NCBI GenBank assembly: GCA_001804865.1
Contig: MHBK01000065.1
Location: 23,424 to 87,423, forward strand
Length of the DNA stretch: 64,000 nt
Source: Lentisphaerae bacterium GWF2_57_35
GTDB taxonomy: Bacteria > Verrucomicrobiota > Kiritimatiellia > CAIQIC01 > GWF2-57-35
Direction: 5' to 3'
Part shown: positions 36,373 through 44,923 of the stretch, one piece after another
How positions within the stretch are numbered: position 1 is the first letter of the stretch
How the letters are laid out: each line of letters starts with the position of its first letter
Translations under genes and position numbers: made by a program
The notes under the pieces: model-generated
What the model was told of the DNA's origin: nothing
The model's input: only the letters and a program-made list of their open reading frames with translations
Databases searched by the model: none

Positions 36373-36402
36373 CATGATCACACTTTGCAAAGTGTGATCA
36401 TG
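36373..36402. promoter_or_regulatory. Perfect 30-bp palindrome before the RND efflux operon
   Basis: CATGATCACACTTTG followed directly by its reverse complement, with no spacer. It lies 48 nt after the slp stop and about 225 nt before the efflux operon. It could be an operator for a dimeric regulator or a terminator; there is no proper loop and only a weak T run (GGGTGTTTTG). Confidence 0.5.
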
Positions 36403-36628
36403 GGTGTTTTGCACGCCGTTCATGAAAAAACTCTTGAACCGCGCATCCTGTCGTGTGGCCTTGACTTTCCTTCAAGCTGTTGCGAGCATGCGTTTTTATC
36501 TCGGTGACGGAGTCGGTCGTAAATGCAGGCGAGGACGGCGTTTTAAGCGATTAACCCATATTTCCGCTATTTCGCAGCCGATAGGATTTGTTCATTCACC
36601 GAAACGAGCATAAGGATTGATACACAAT

Positions 36629-38083
36629 ATGAAACTCATCGGTTCCTTGATGGCCGGGGTGGGGCTGGCCCTGCTGGCCGGGTGTATGTCGGCGCCCAAA
36701 CCGGCCGATCCTTCCACGCCTTGGACGCCCCCGGCGCATGCGCAAAAAACGGATTCGGTCTGGTCAAACTTGCGCGCCCAGGCAGCGGGTTTATCGCGCC
36801 CGATGAACTTGGCGGAGCTGGCGGACTTGGCGTTGCAAAACAATCCCGCCACGCGCCGGACCTGGCACGAGGCCCGCGCGGCCGCCGCGCAGGTCGAGCA
36901 GGCGCGCGGCTATTTTATGCCGACGGTAACCGGCGTGGCGAATGCCAATCGGCAACAAGTGTCCTCCTCGCCGGAATCTTTCGATTCGGAATTTACGAAA
37001 TACGGTCCGGGCTTGCAGGTCAACTACCTCATTTTGAATTTGGGCGGCGGGCGCGCCGCCGCGGTGGAGGCGGCGCTGCAATTCGTCTATGCCTCCGACT
37101 TCCTGTTCAATCAATCCATCCAGGATGTCCTGCTGGGGGTCGAGACCGCATATTATCGGTTGATGAGCGCACAGTCCAATATCGAAGCCACGGAGTCCAG
37201 CGTCAAGGATGCGCTCATGGTGTTGGAAACGGCCCAGGAACGGAAAAATACCGGCGTGGGAACCCAGTTGGAAGTGTTGCAGGCGCAGACTTCCTACGAT
37301 CAAGCCTTGTACAACCAGGCGGGCGCCAAAGGGCAGTTGAAGATCGCACAAGGCGTCCTGGCGCAGGCGGTCGGCGCGCCGGCCGATACTGCCATCGAGG
37401 CGATTTCTCCCAGCATGGAAGTGCCGGACGGGTTGGCCGTCGAGGATCTGAAGCAGTTGATCGATGACGCCATGCAGCGGCGTCCGGACATCGCGGCGTT
37501 GCGCGCCACGCTGGCCGCGCGGGAAGCCAACATCCGGATCGCCGGCTCGTCGCTCTGGCCTTCGCTCTATTTTAACGGCTCCGTGAACCGCGATTATTTC
37601 AGCAGCCAAAGCGGTAAGGAAATGCAGGATGACGACTGGTCCTATCTGGCGGGGCTCAGTCTGCAATGGACGTTCTTCGACGGGTTTCAAACCGTCAATG
37701 CCCGGCGCGCGGCCAGGGAACAGGCCGAGTCCGTGCGGGAGCAGCTCAAGCAAGCCGAGCTGGCGGCCGGCGGCGATGTCTGGAATCGATTTTTTGTTTA
37801 CGACACGGCGCTGCAAAAGCACAAATTCAGCCGCGCCTTGCTGGACAGCAGCGAAGCGGCCTACGAACTGGCGTTGAGCAGCTATAAGGCGGGGCTGCAA
37901 AGCATTCTCGATTTGCTGAATGCGGAGAGTCAACTGGCGCAGGCGCGCAGTCAGTACGTGGCCGCCCGGCAGGATGCGTTTATCGCATTGGCCAACCTGG
38001 CCCATGCCGCGGGACTTCTCGAAAAAAGCGGCGCCACGGAAGTCGGACCCCTATTTTCCACTTCGACAATAAAGGATAAATGA
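36629..38083 (+). CDS. Outer membrane efflux channel lipoprotein (OprM/NodT type)
   Basis: 484 residues. TolC-like channel of an RND pump. The signal peptide ends in LLAGC, so it is a lipoprotein. Two outer-membrane-factor repeats with long helices are visible (LADLALQNNPATRRTWHEARAAAAQVEQARGYFMP and ... DDAMQRRPDIAALRATLAAREANIRIAGSSLWPSL). The ATG at 36629 gives the best signal peptide, though AAGGA is 12 nt away. Its last 4 nt overlap the adaptor gene (ATGA). Works with the next two gene products. Confidence 0.93.
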   Translation: MKLIGSLMAGVGLALLAGCMSAPKPADPSTPWTPPAHAQKTDSVWSNLRAQAAGLSRPMNLAELADLALQNNPATRRTWHEARAAAAQVEQARGYFMPTVTGVANANRQQVSSSPESFDSEFTKYGPGLQVNYLILNLGGGRAAAVEAALQFVYASDFLFNQSIQDVLLGVETAYYRLMSAQSNIEATESSVKDALMVLETAQERKNTGVGTQLEVLQAQTSYDQALYNQAGAKGQLKIAQGVLAQAVGAPADTAIEAISPSMEVPDGLAVEDLKQLIDDAMQRRPDIAALRATLAAREANIRIAGSSLWPSLYFNGSVNRDYFSSQSGKEMQDDDWSYLAGLSLQWTFFDGFQTVNARRAAREQAESVREQLKQAELAAGGDVWNRFFVYDTALQKHKFSRALLDSSEAAYELALSSYKAGLQSILDLLNAESQLAQARSQYVAARQDAFIALANLAHAAGLLEKSGATEVGPLFSTSTIKDK

Positions 38084-39198
38084 GCATGAAACCCATACCT
38101 CGTCTCGCAGGATTACTCGCGGCATGCAGCGCGCTGGCGCTGGCGGCTTCGCAGGGCTGTTCCAAGAAAGATCAAGGGCCGCCGCAACGGCCGCCCATGT
38201 CGGTCAAAACCGTGCCGTCCGTCCAGATGGATGTGCCGATCGTCATCGACACGTTCGGTCATACCAAGGACCGGATGAGCATTAATGTCGTGCCCCAGGT
38301 TTCCGGGAAGCTGATCCAGACCTTTATCGCGGACGGCGCCGTGGTCACCAACGGGCAGCCTTTGTTTCTGATCGATCCCAGCGACTACGCCGCGCGGGTC
38401 CGGCAGGCCGAGGCCGCCGTGGCGGCGGACCAGGCCAATTTGGAGTTGAGCCGGCTCACGCTCGAACGGAATCGGCCGCTGCTCGAAAAGGGGATGATTT
38501 CCACCGAAAATTTCGACACGCTCAAAACCCGGGTGGAAGCCGCCGCCGCACAGTTGCAAGCCGACCAAGCCGCCCTGGAAAAGGCGAATCTCGATTTGTC
38601 GCGGTGCACGATCGTCGCCACGATATCGGGCATTTGTTCGAAGCGTTATCTGGACGACGGCAACCTGGTCGCCGCTGGCCAGACGTTGCTGACCAATATC
38701 CGCAATTACGATCCCATGTACGTCGATTTTTCGATGTCCGAACAGTATTTGCCGCTGATCCGGCAGGCCCTGGCTGAAGGCGCCGTACGCATCGACATTA
38801 CGCCGCGCGGGGACACGAACTCTTATACCGGCACGCTGGATTTCGTGGACAACGCGGTTGACTTGCAAACAGGATCGATCCTGCTGCGCGGGCTCGTGCC
38901 GAATCCGGACTTGAAGCTGTGGGCCCAGCAATTTGCCGACGTCCGGGTGCAGGCGGGTCTGGTTCGCGACGCCGTCATGACGCCGGAAAGCGCGGTGCAA
39001 CTCGGCAAGCAGGGGGCCTACCTCTTTGTGATTGCCGACGACAACAAGGCGGAGTTGCGGCCGGTCAAGACCGGCGTTCGCTATAACAACCTGATTCAGG
39101 CCGAAGGCCTCCGCCCCGGCGAGCGGGTGGCGGTGCTGGGGCAACTGATGCTGTACCCGGGCGCCGTGGTGGCCGACGTGTCGCAAAGCAAACCTTGA
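38080..39198 (+). CDS. RND efflux periplasmic adaptor (MFP/HlyD family)
   Basis: 372 residues. Bridges the inner membrane pump and outer channel. Signal peptide ends at SQGC, so probably lipid-anchored. Lipoyl-like halves are visible in NVVPQVSGKLIQTFIADGAVVTNGQPLFLIDP and SRCTIVATISGICSKRYLDDGNLVAAGQTLLT, separated by a helical hairpin of about 80 residues (AEAAVAADQANLELSRLTLERNRPLLEKGMI...). Beta-barrel and membrane-proximal domains follow. Coupled on the 5' side to the channel gene; the pump gene starts 21 nt downstream. Confidence 0.94.
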   Translation: MSMKPIPRLAGLLAACSALALAASQGCSKKDQGPPQRPPMSVKTVPSVQMDVPIVIDTFGHTKDRMSINVVPQVSGKLIQTFIADGAVVTNGQPLFLIDPSDYAARVRQAEAAVAADQANLELSRLTLERNRPLLEKGMISTENFDTLKTRVEAAAAQLQADQAALEKANLDLSRCTIVATISGICSKRYLDDGNLVAAGQTLLTNIRNYDPMYVDFSMSEQYLPLIRQALAEGAVRIDITPRGDTNSYTGTLDFVDNAVDLQTGSILLRGLVPNPDLKLWAQQFADVRVQAGLVRDAVMTPESAVQLGKQGAYLFVIADDNKAELRPVKTGVRYNNLIQAEGLRPGERVAVLGQLMLYPGAVVADVSQSKP

Positions 39199-39219
39199 AT
39201 TTAACGATTGGAGCGGCTT

Positions 39220-42200
39220 GTGAGTTTCTCTGAAGTCTTCGTCCGACGGCCCATTGCCACGACGTTGTATACGATCGTGCTCGTGGTGTTTGGGGTTTGG
39301 GCCTATTGGGAATTGCCCGTCAACAGCCTGCCTACCGTGGATTATCCCGTGATTCAAGTGAGCGTGGCTTATCCCGGCGCCAGCCCGGCCACCATGGCCA
39401 GCGCCGTGGCCATTCCACTGGAAAACGAGTTCACGCAGATTAACGGCCTGCAATCCATGCTTTCGGACAACAAGGACAGCGTCACGACGATCAATCTGAC
39501 GTTCAGCCTGGATCGCAACGTCGATCTGGTCGCGCCCGATGTGCAGGCGGCCATCGTGCGCGCCGAGCGCAATCTGCCGAAGGACCTTCCGAATCCGCCG
39601 ACGTATCAGAAGTTCAATCCGTCGGATTCGCCCATCTATTACATCATGATGTATTCCGACACGCTCACCCAGGGCGATCTTTACGACTACGCCAACCAGT
39701 TAGTCGCCCGGAAACTGAGCATGCTGGAAGGCGTTTCGAAGGTGCAGGTGTACGGTTCTAAGCGCGCGGTTCGCATTCAATTCAATCCGGAGCTGCTCTC
39801 GGCGTATCAAATCGGGGTGGACGAATTGGCCCGGGTGCTTCAGGCCGGCACGGTGAACGTGCCCGGCGGCAGCCTGAACGGCGCGATGCGCACCTTTACC
39901 ATCGAGCCGCAAGGCCAATTGCGCACGGCCCGCGAGTATGCCGAGCTGGTCGTCGCTTACCGGAACGGCGCCCCCGTGCGGATGAAGGATGTCGCGAAGT
40001 GCGTGGACAGCGTTGCGAACGATCTGGTGAACATCCGGTATAACGAGCCCGGCAATATTTCTCACGACAAGTGCATCGTCATGCCGGTTTCGCGCGTGAG
40101 CGGCGCGAACACCGTGGCCGTCGCGAACGAAATCTCGGAGACCCTGGACGCGGTCAGGGACGAGCTGCCCAGCTCCGTTCATCTCGAAACCATGTTCAAC
40201 GGCGCCGACCCGATTCGCGAATCCATTCACGATGTGCAATTCACCGTCGTTCTGGCGCTGATCATGGTTATTCTCGTGATTTTCCTGTTTCTCGGCCGGG
40301 TGCGTGAAACGATCGTTCCCGGCATCGTGCTGCCGGTGGCGTTGCTGGGTACCTTCATCGCCATGCTGGTCTCGGGCTTCAACATCGACACCTTGTCGCT
40401 GATGGGCATCGTGCTGGCGGTCGGATTCCTGGTCGATGACGGCATCGTGGTGTTGGAAAACACGGTGCGCCATTTGGACGACGGCATGAAGCCCATCCCG
40501 GCGGCGGTGCGCAGCATGAAGGAAATTACCTTCACCGTCATATCCACCAGCGTGGCCTTGATCATTGTGTTCGCCCCGCTGGTCTTCATGAGCGGCGCCG
40601 TCGGACGCAACTTGCAGGAATTCGCGCTGACCGTGATTTATGCGATCGTCATTTCGACCATCGTGGCGTTGACGCTCTCGCCGATGATGTGCGCGCATCT
40701 GCTCAAGCACGAGAAAGAGCCCAACCGTTTTCAGCGCACGATTACGAGGTTCATCAAGTCCCTGGTCGATCGGTATGGCCTTGCTCTCCGGTGGCAGCTT
40801 CGGCACAAATGGGTGTCGGTGGCGGTATGGGCTCTCTGTATTCTAGGCACGGTGATTTTATACCTGAAACTTCCGCAGACCTTCCTGCCGCCGGGCGACA
40901 GCAGTTTCATCCGGGGTGCGCTCGTAATGCCGCAGGGCGCGTCCACCGAGCAAATCAGCGCTTATCAGGAGAAGGCGGTCGCCATCCTTGCGCAGGACAC
41001 CAACATTGTTCGGGTCGGGTCCGTCACCGGTTATCAGCCCGGCGCTGATCAGAGCATGGGTTTTATCTTTATCCGCTTGAAGCCGCCCAAAGAAAGAGCG
41101 CCCATCGACCAGTTGGTGCAGCAATACATGGGCCGGCTTTCTGCATTGCCGGAAGGCTTTTGCTTCCTGCAGGCCATGCCGGTCTTGAAGATCAGTTCCG
41201 GCGCCGAATCGACGGCGGTCGGCAGCGACTATGCTTTTCAACTCATGGGCCTCAACCGTGACGCGGTCTATGGTTCGTCCCAGCAACTGGAACAGGCCTT
41301 GCGCGGCATTCGCGGCCTCTTTGGCGTTCAGAACAGCGTCAAGCTCAACATGCCGCGATTGGAAGTCGAGATCGACCGCGAGCGGGCTTCGTCGCTTGGC
41401 ATCACGGCGGCCGCCATCGAGCAGGTGCTGGCCCTTTCGTTCGCCGGTGGATTCGTGACGCAGTTCACCACCGATCAGGACCAATATCAGGTGATTCCCG
41501 AGGTGATGAAGGAGTTCCAGCGCCAGCCCAACGATTTATCCATGCTGTATCTGCGCTCGCCCCTGACCGGTTCTCTAGCGCCTTTAAAGTCGCTTGTGCA
41601 TTGGAAAGAGAAGGCCGGCCCGCAGAACATTCCGCACGCCCAGCAGCAGGACTCCGCCACGCTTTCCTTCAGCCTGGCGCCCGGCATGCCGTTGGGATAT
41701 GCCACCAAGGCCATCGAAGAAAAAGTCGAGCAGATCCTTCCGCCCGGCGTCTCCGGACGATTCACCGGCGATGCGTTGGAATTCAAGAAGTCCATTGCCA
41801 GTCTCGGCTTTCTGTTGCTGATTGCGATCTTCATGAAATACATCGTCCTGGGCATTCTGTACGAAAGCTATATTCATCCCTTTACGATTCTGACCACGCT
41901 GCCGGTGGCCGTGTTTGGCGGGCTGCTGACCCTTTTTGCGTTTGGCAGCGTGCTGTCGTTGTATGCCTACATCGGCTTGTTTGTGCTTATTGGCCTCATT
42001 ACCAAAAACGGCATTCTGATGGTGGACTTTGCCGAGCAGCGCCGGGCCGAGGGCATGAACAGCTATGACGCCATTTACGACGCCTGCATCGTCCGCTTCC
42101 GTCCCATTCTGATGACCGGGTTGGCCGCCATCTTCGGCACGCTGCCCATTGCCCTGGGCATTGGCGCCGATGCCTCCAGCCGTGTTCCACTGGGATTGGT

Positions 42201-42318
42201 CGTGGTGGGCGGCATGGTCTTTGCCCAACTTATCACGCTTTTCGTCACGCCCGGCATTTATCTCTATATGGAGCAAATCCAGGAGCGCTTCTTCAAGCGG
42301 CGCACCGATTTGGAATGA
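39220..42318 (+). CDS. RND-type inner membrane efflux pump (HAE1/AcrB-like)
   Basis: 1032 residues. GTG at 39220 chosen because GGAG lies 6 nt upstream; a TTG at 39208 is less likely. Proton-driven drug or detergent exporter. Twelve membrane helices in two halves, each followed by a porter loop: helix 1 (FVRRPIATTLYTIVLVVFGVWAYWELPV), helix 4 with the proton-relay Asp pair (VGFLVDDGIVVLENTVRH), and helix 10 (GLITKNGILMVDFAEQRR). A domain typical of tripartite pumps, with YPGASPATM near the start. Third gene of a complete tripartite operon; no regulator gene lies next to it. Confidence 0.96.
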   Translation: MSFSEVFVRRPIATTLYTIVLVVFGVWAYWELPVNSLPTVDYPVIQVSVAYPGASPATMASAVAIPLENEFTQINGLQSMLSDNKDSVTTINLTFSLDRNVDLVAPDVQAAIVRAERNLPKDLPNPPTYQKFNPSDSPIYYIMMYSDTLTQGDLYDYANQLVARKLSMLEGVSKVQVYGSKRAVRIQFNPELLSAYQIGVDELARVLQAGTVNVPGGSLNGAMRTFTIEPQGQLRTAREYAELVVAYRNGAPVRMKDVAKCVDSVANDLVNIRYNEPGNISHDKCIVMPVSRVSGANTVAVANEISETLDAVRDELPSSVHLETMFNGADPIRESIHDVQFTVVLALIMVILVIFLFLGRVRETIVPGIVLPVALLGTFIAMLVSGFNIDTLSLMGIVLAVGFLVDDGIVVLENTVRHLDDGMKPIPAAVRSMKEITFTVISTSVALIIVFAPLVFMSGAVGRNLQEFALTVIYAIVISTIVALTLSPMMCAHLLKHEKEPNRFQRTITRFIKSLVDRYGLALRWQLRHKWVSVAVWALCILGTVILYLKLPQTFLPPGDSSFIRGALVMPQGASTEQISAYQEKAVAILAQDTNIVRVGSVTGYQPGADQSMGFIFIRLKPPKERAPIDQLVQQYMGRLSALPEGFCFLQAMPVLKISSGAESTAVGSDYAFQLMGLNRDAVYGSSQQLEQALRGIRGLFGVQNSVKLNMPRLEVEIDRERASSLGITAAAIEQVLALSFAGGFVTQFTTDQDQYQVIPEVMKEFQRQPNDLSMLYLRSPLTGSLAPLKSLVHWKEKAGPQNIPHAQQQDSATLSFSLAPGMPLGYATKAIEEKVEQILPPGVSGRFTGDALEFKKSIASLGFLLLIAIFMKYIVLGILYESYIHPFTILTTLPVAVFGGLLTLFAFGSVLSLYAYIGLFVLIGLITKNGILMVDFAEQRRAEGMNSYDAIYDACIVRFRPILMTGLAAIFGTLPIALGIGADASSRVPLGLVVVGGMVFAQLITLFVTPGIYLYMEQIQERFFKRRTDLE

Positions 42319-42495
42319 AGCCTCCGTTGATTCGCAGAACCGGTTGTAGCCGCCGCCGTAAGGCGGTGGAGGAGGGGAATGGGCGCCAGGCGGGTTGGGG
42401 CTTAAGCAGATGTGGCTGGTCGCGGCAGAGGGGCGCCTGTCTTCGTTACGATATCATTGCTAATCAAGGCCCAAACGCGTATTTGTTACGCATGG

Positions 42496-42524
42496 TTGAC
42501 CTCGTTTTAACTACGACATACATT
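42496..42524 (+). promoter_or_regulatory. Sigma70-like promoter placed right at the protease start codon
   Basis: TTGACC (42496-42501), a 17-bp spacer, then TACATT (42519-42524). The ATG follows 6 nt later at 42531 with no Shine-Dalgarno sequence, so transcription would begin at or near the start codon. Confidence 0.5.
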
Positions 42525-42530
42525 TAACCT

Positions 42531-44684
42531 ATGAAATTATACACACGACTACTTGTATTCCTGGCCCTGGGTGGGCTTTTTTCCGCTTTTCAGACCTCGT
42601 GGGCATTATCCGAACCGGCGTTCTCGCACTCTGATGCCGCCAAAATTCTGGCCCAGACGCTGCCGCGCGCCCACATCAGCCACGAACCGTTCGACGACCG
42701 CATGGCCACCAATGCGCTCAATGCGTTTCTGGATTCCATGGATTACGACCGCACGCTGTTCCTCGCCTCGGACATTGCCGAGTTCACACGGGATGCCAAG
42801 AAACTTAACGAACAGGTTCGGGCCGGGGATGTGGCGTTTGCGTTCAAGGTCTACGATGTCCTGCTCGCCCGCCTCAGCAACCGCGTGGAATATGTCGGCT
42901 TGCTGCTGACCAATGGCTTCGATATGGCCGAAAACGAAACCTTCCAGTGGAAGCGAAAAAACGCTTCCTGGCCGGCGACCCAGGCCGAATGGGACGAAGT
43001 CTGGCGCAAGAAGATCAAGAATCAATACGTTGCCAAACGGGTGTCCGATCAACTCGCCGAAGAGATTAAAGCCGCGGCCACCAACGATATCGTGGCCACT
43101 AACGATACCTCAACGGTCGCCACCAACGCGGAAGAAATCGTCAGCGAGATCAAGCTGACGCCGGAGGCCTCCGTCTTAAACGGCTATACGCAATATCTCA
43201 CGGTCTTGAACGATTATGCGCCTTCCTGGGTGCTGGAGCGCTATCTCACCGCCTTCACGCGGTCCTACGATCCCCACTCGGATTACCTTTCGCCCAATAA
43301 TGCGGAAGATTTTGACATCAGCATGAAGCTCTCGCTCGTCGGCATCGGCGCCGTACTCAGTTCCGAAGATGGCGCGGCGAAGATTGAGCGGCTGATTCCC
43401 GGCGGTCCCGCGGAGCAGGACGGGCGGCTCAAACCCAACGACAAGATCGTGGCCGTGGCGCAGGGCGATGCCGAACCCGTGAGCATCCTGCACTGGCCGC
43501 TCAGCAAAGCCGTTCGCATCATTCGCGGCGAAAAAGATACCAAAGTGGTGCTCACCATAATCCCCGCGTCCGATCCCACCGGAGGAACGAAAAAGCGAAT
43601 CGATTTGATCCGCGCCGAAGTGAAGCTGGAAGAACAGGCGGCGAAAGGCGAAGTGAAAACTTTGCAGGGACCCGACGGTGCGGAGCGTAAATTCGGCGTG
43701 ATCCGCCTGTCGGAGTTTTATGCCGATACCAAGGGACTTCGCGAAAACGGCGACACGGCCCGCAGCTCGTCCCGGGACGTGGAAAAACTTCTTCGCGAGT
43801 TGAAGACCAACGACATCGGCGGCGTTGTGTTGGATCTGCGTAATAACGGCGGCGGTTTGCTGACCGAAGCCGTCGATATGACCGGACTGTTTATTGCCAG
43901 CGGACCGGTCGTCCAGGTCAGCGACGGCCGCGCCGCGGAAGTGCTGAGCGATGGCGATCCGGACACCGCCTACAGCGGACCGCTCGTCATCCTCGTCAAT
44001 CGCGGAACGGCCTCGGCTTCCGAAATTCTGGCCGGCGCCCTCCAGGATTACGGGCGCGCCATTGTCGTCGGCGACACGAAAACCCACGGCAAGGGCACCG
44101 TGCAAAGCATGGCCAACTTGAAAAACGGCGATCCGACCCTCGGCACCCTGAAAGTGACCACCGCCAGCTTTTATCGCATCGGCGGCGGTTCCACCCAATT
44201 GAGAGGCATTACGCCGGACATCGTTACCCCGTCCGTCCTCGACGCCATGGAAGTCGGCGAAGAATACCTGCCGCATGCGCTCGACTGGTCGGCGGTCTAT
44301 CCGGCCCAATATCGTCGCATTTCCGATCTCGAATCCGTTCTGCCGAAGCTGAAGCGGCAATCGGAAGTGCGGCAAAAAACCGACCCGAAATTCACGGCCT
44401 TCCGGAGCTTGATCGACCAGCTTAACGAACGACAGAAGACCAGCGAGATTTCCCTGAACTACGAGGAACGCTTAAACCTCGCGCGCAGCGAAAACGAATT
44501 GCAGAAGCTTCTGCAGGATCAGGCGGCGGATGCCCCAGCGGCCGCCGCCAAGGAAAAGAAAAGCCAGGACCTCATCCTGGACGAAGCCCTCAAGATCCTC
44601 ACCGATTTCGAACTCCTTCGTCAGCCCTCGAAGTCCCTCGTCCATGTGGAAAAGAACGAGCCGTCCGGCGCAGAGAAAAAATAG
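42531..44684 (+). CDS. Carboxy-terminal processing protease (tail-specific protease, S41)
   Basis: 717 residues. Periplasmic serine protease that trims or degrades proteins by their C-terminus. Signal peptide (LLVFLALGGLFSAFQTSWA), N-terminal helical domain of the Prc type, PDZ domain (IGAVLSSEDGAAKIERLIPGGPAEQDGRLKPNDKIVAV), then S41 catalytic domain with VVLDLRNNGGG, the nucleophile Ser in RGTASASEILAGAL and general-base Lys in THGKGTVQ. The C-terminal helical domain follows. A Thr/Asn-rich insert (TNDIVATNDTSTVATNAEE) at about 185-205 is unusual. The start lacks a ribosome site. Confidence 0.94.
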   Translation: MKLYTRLLVFLALGGLFSAFQTSWALSEPAFSHSDAAKILAQTLPRAHISHEPFDDRMATNALNAFLDSMDYDRTLFLASDIAEFTRDAKKLNEQVRAGDVAFAFKVYDVLLARLSNRVEYVGLLLTNGFDMAENETFQWKRKNASWPATQAEWDEVWRKKIKNQYVAKRVSDQLAEEIKAAATNDIVATNDTSTVATNAEEIVSEIKLTPEASVLNGYTQYLTVLNDYAPSWVLERYLTAFTRSYDPHSDYLSPNNAEDFDISMKLSLVGIGAVLSSEDGAAKIERLIPGGPAEQDGRLKPNDKIVAVAQGDAEPVSILHWPLSKAVRIIRGEKDTKVVLTIIPASDPTGGTKKRIDLIRAEVKLEEQAAKGEVKTLQGPDGAERKFGVIRLSEFYADTKGLRENGDTARSSSRDVEKLLRELKTNDIGGVVLDLRNNGGGLLTEAVDMTGLFIASGPVVQVSDGRAAEVLSDGDPDTAYSGPLVILVNRGTASASEILAGALQDYGRAIVVGDTKTHGKGTVQSMANLKNGDPTLGTLKVTTASFYRIGGGSTQLRGITPDIVTPSVLDAMEVGEEYLPHALDWSAVYPAQYRRISDLESVLPKLKRQSEVRQKTDPKFTAFRSLIDQLNERQKTSEISLNYEERLNLARSENELQKLLQDQAADAPAAAAKEKKSQDLILDEALKILTDFELLRQPSKSLVHVEKNEPSGAEKK

Positions 44685-44714
44685 CGCGGACATGGAGTTC
44701 CATTGCGGTATTGC

Positions 44715-44775
44715 TTTTTTGGAGGGTCGCGCTCCGTCGCGACCGGTAGAAGAAGGTTCCGACAGAGCTTCACTT
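44715..44775. repeat. Kissing-hairpin repeat (copy 3, right end degraded)
   Basis: TTTTTTGGAGGG, then the hairpin CGCG-CTCCGT-CGCG and GGTTCCGACAGAGC, nearly identical to 10406-10459. The closing GGAACC and CCCTCC of copy 2 have degenerated here. Located between the protease gene and the Fic gene. Confidence 0.6.
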
Positions 44776-44844
44776 CCCTTATCCATGCTTACAGATGAAT
44801 TCCGCGCCATCAAATCGTGGATACAGCCAGGAAAACCCGTCTTC

Positions 44845-44920
44845 TTGACAAAGTACTAAAAAATACAAATTAGTAATTGTCGCGCAACTACTAATTATAT
44901 ATAAGTTAGTAATAAATTGA
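44845..44920 (+). promoter_or_regulatory. AT-rich promoter with operator dyad before the Fic gene
   Basis: AATTAGTAATTG (44868-44879) and CAACTACTAATT (44885-44896) form an inverted repeat with one mismatch around TCGCG. A further half-site AGTTAGTAAT follows (44904-44913). The dyad overlaps a possible promoter, TTGTCG (44877) - 17 bp - TATAAG (44900). A TTGACA also lies at 44845. The layout suggests repression by a dimer, perhaps the Fic protein itself. Confidence 0.5.
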
Positions 44921-44923
44921 CAT

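Noticed and set aside
36373..36402. CRP or FNR site
   Set aside because: Half-sites such as TGTGA are present, but without the fixed central spacing these regulators need.
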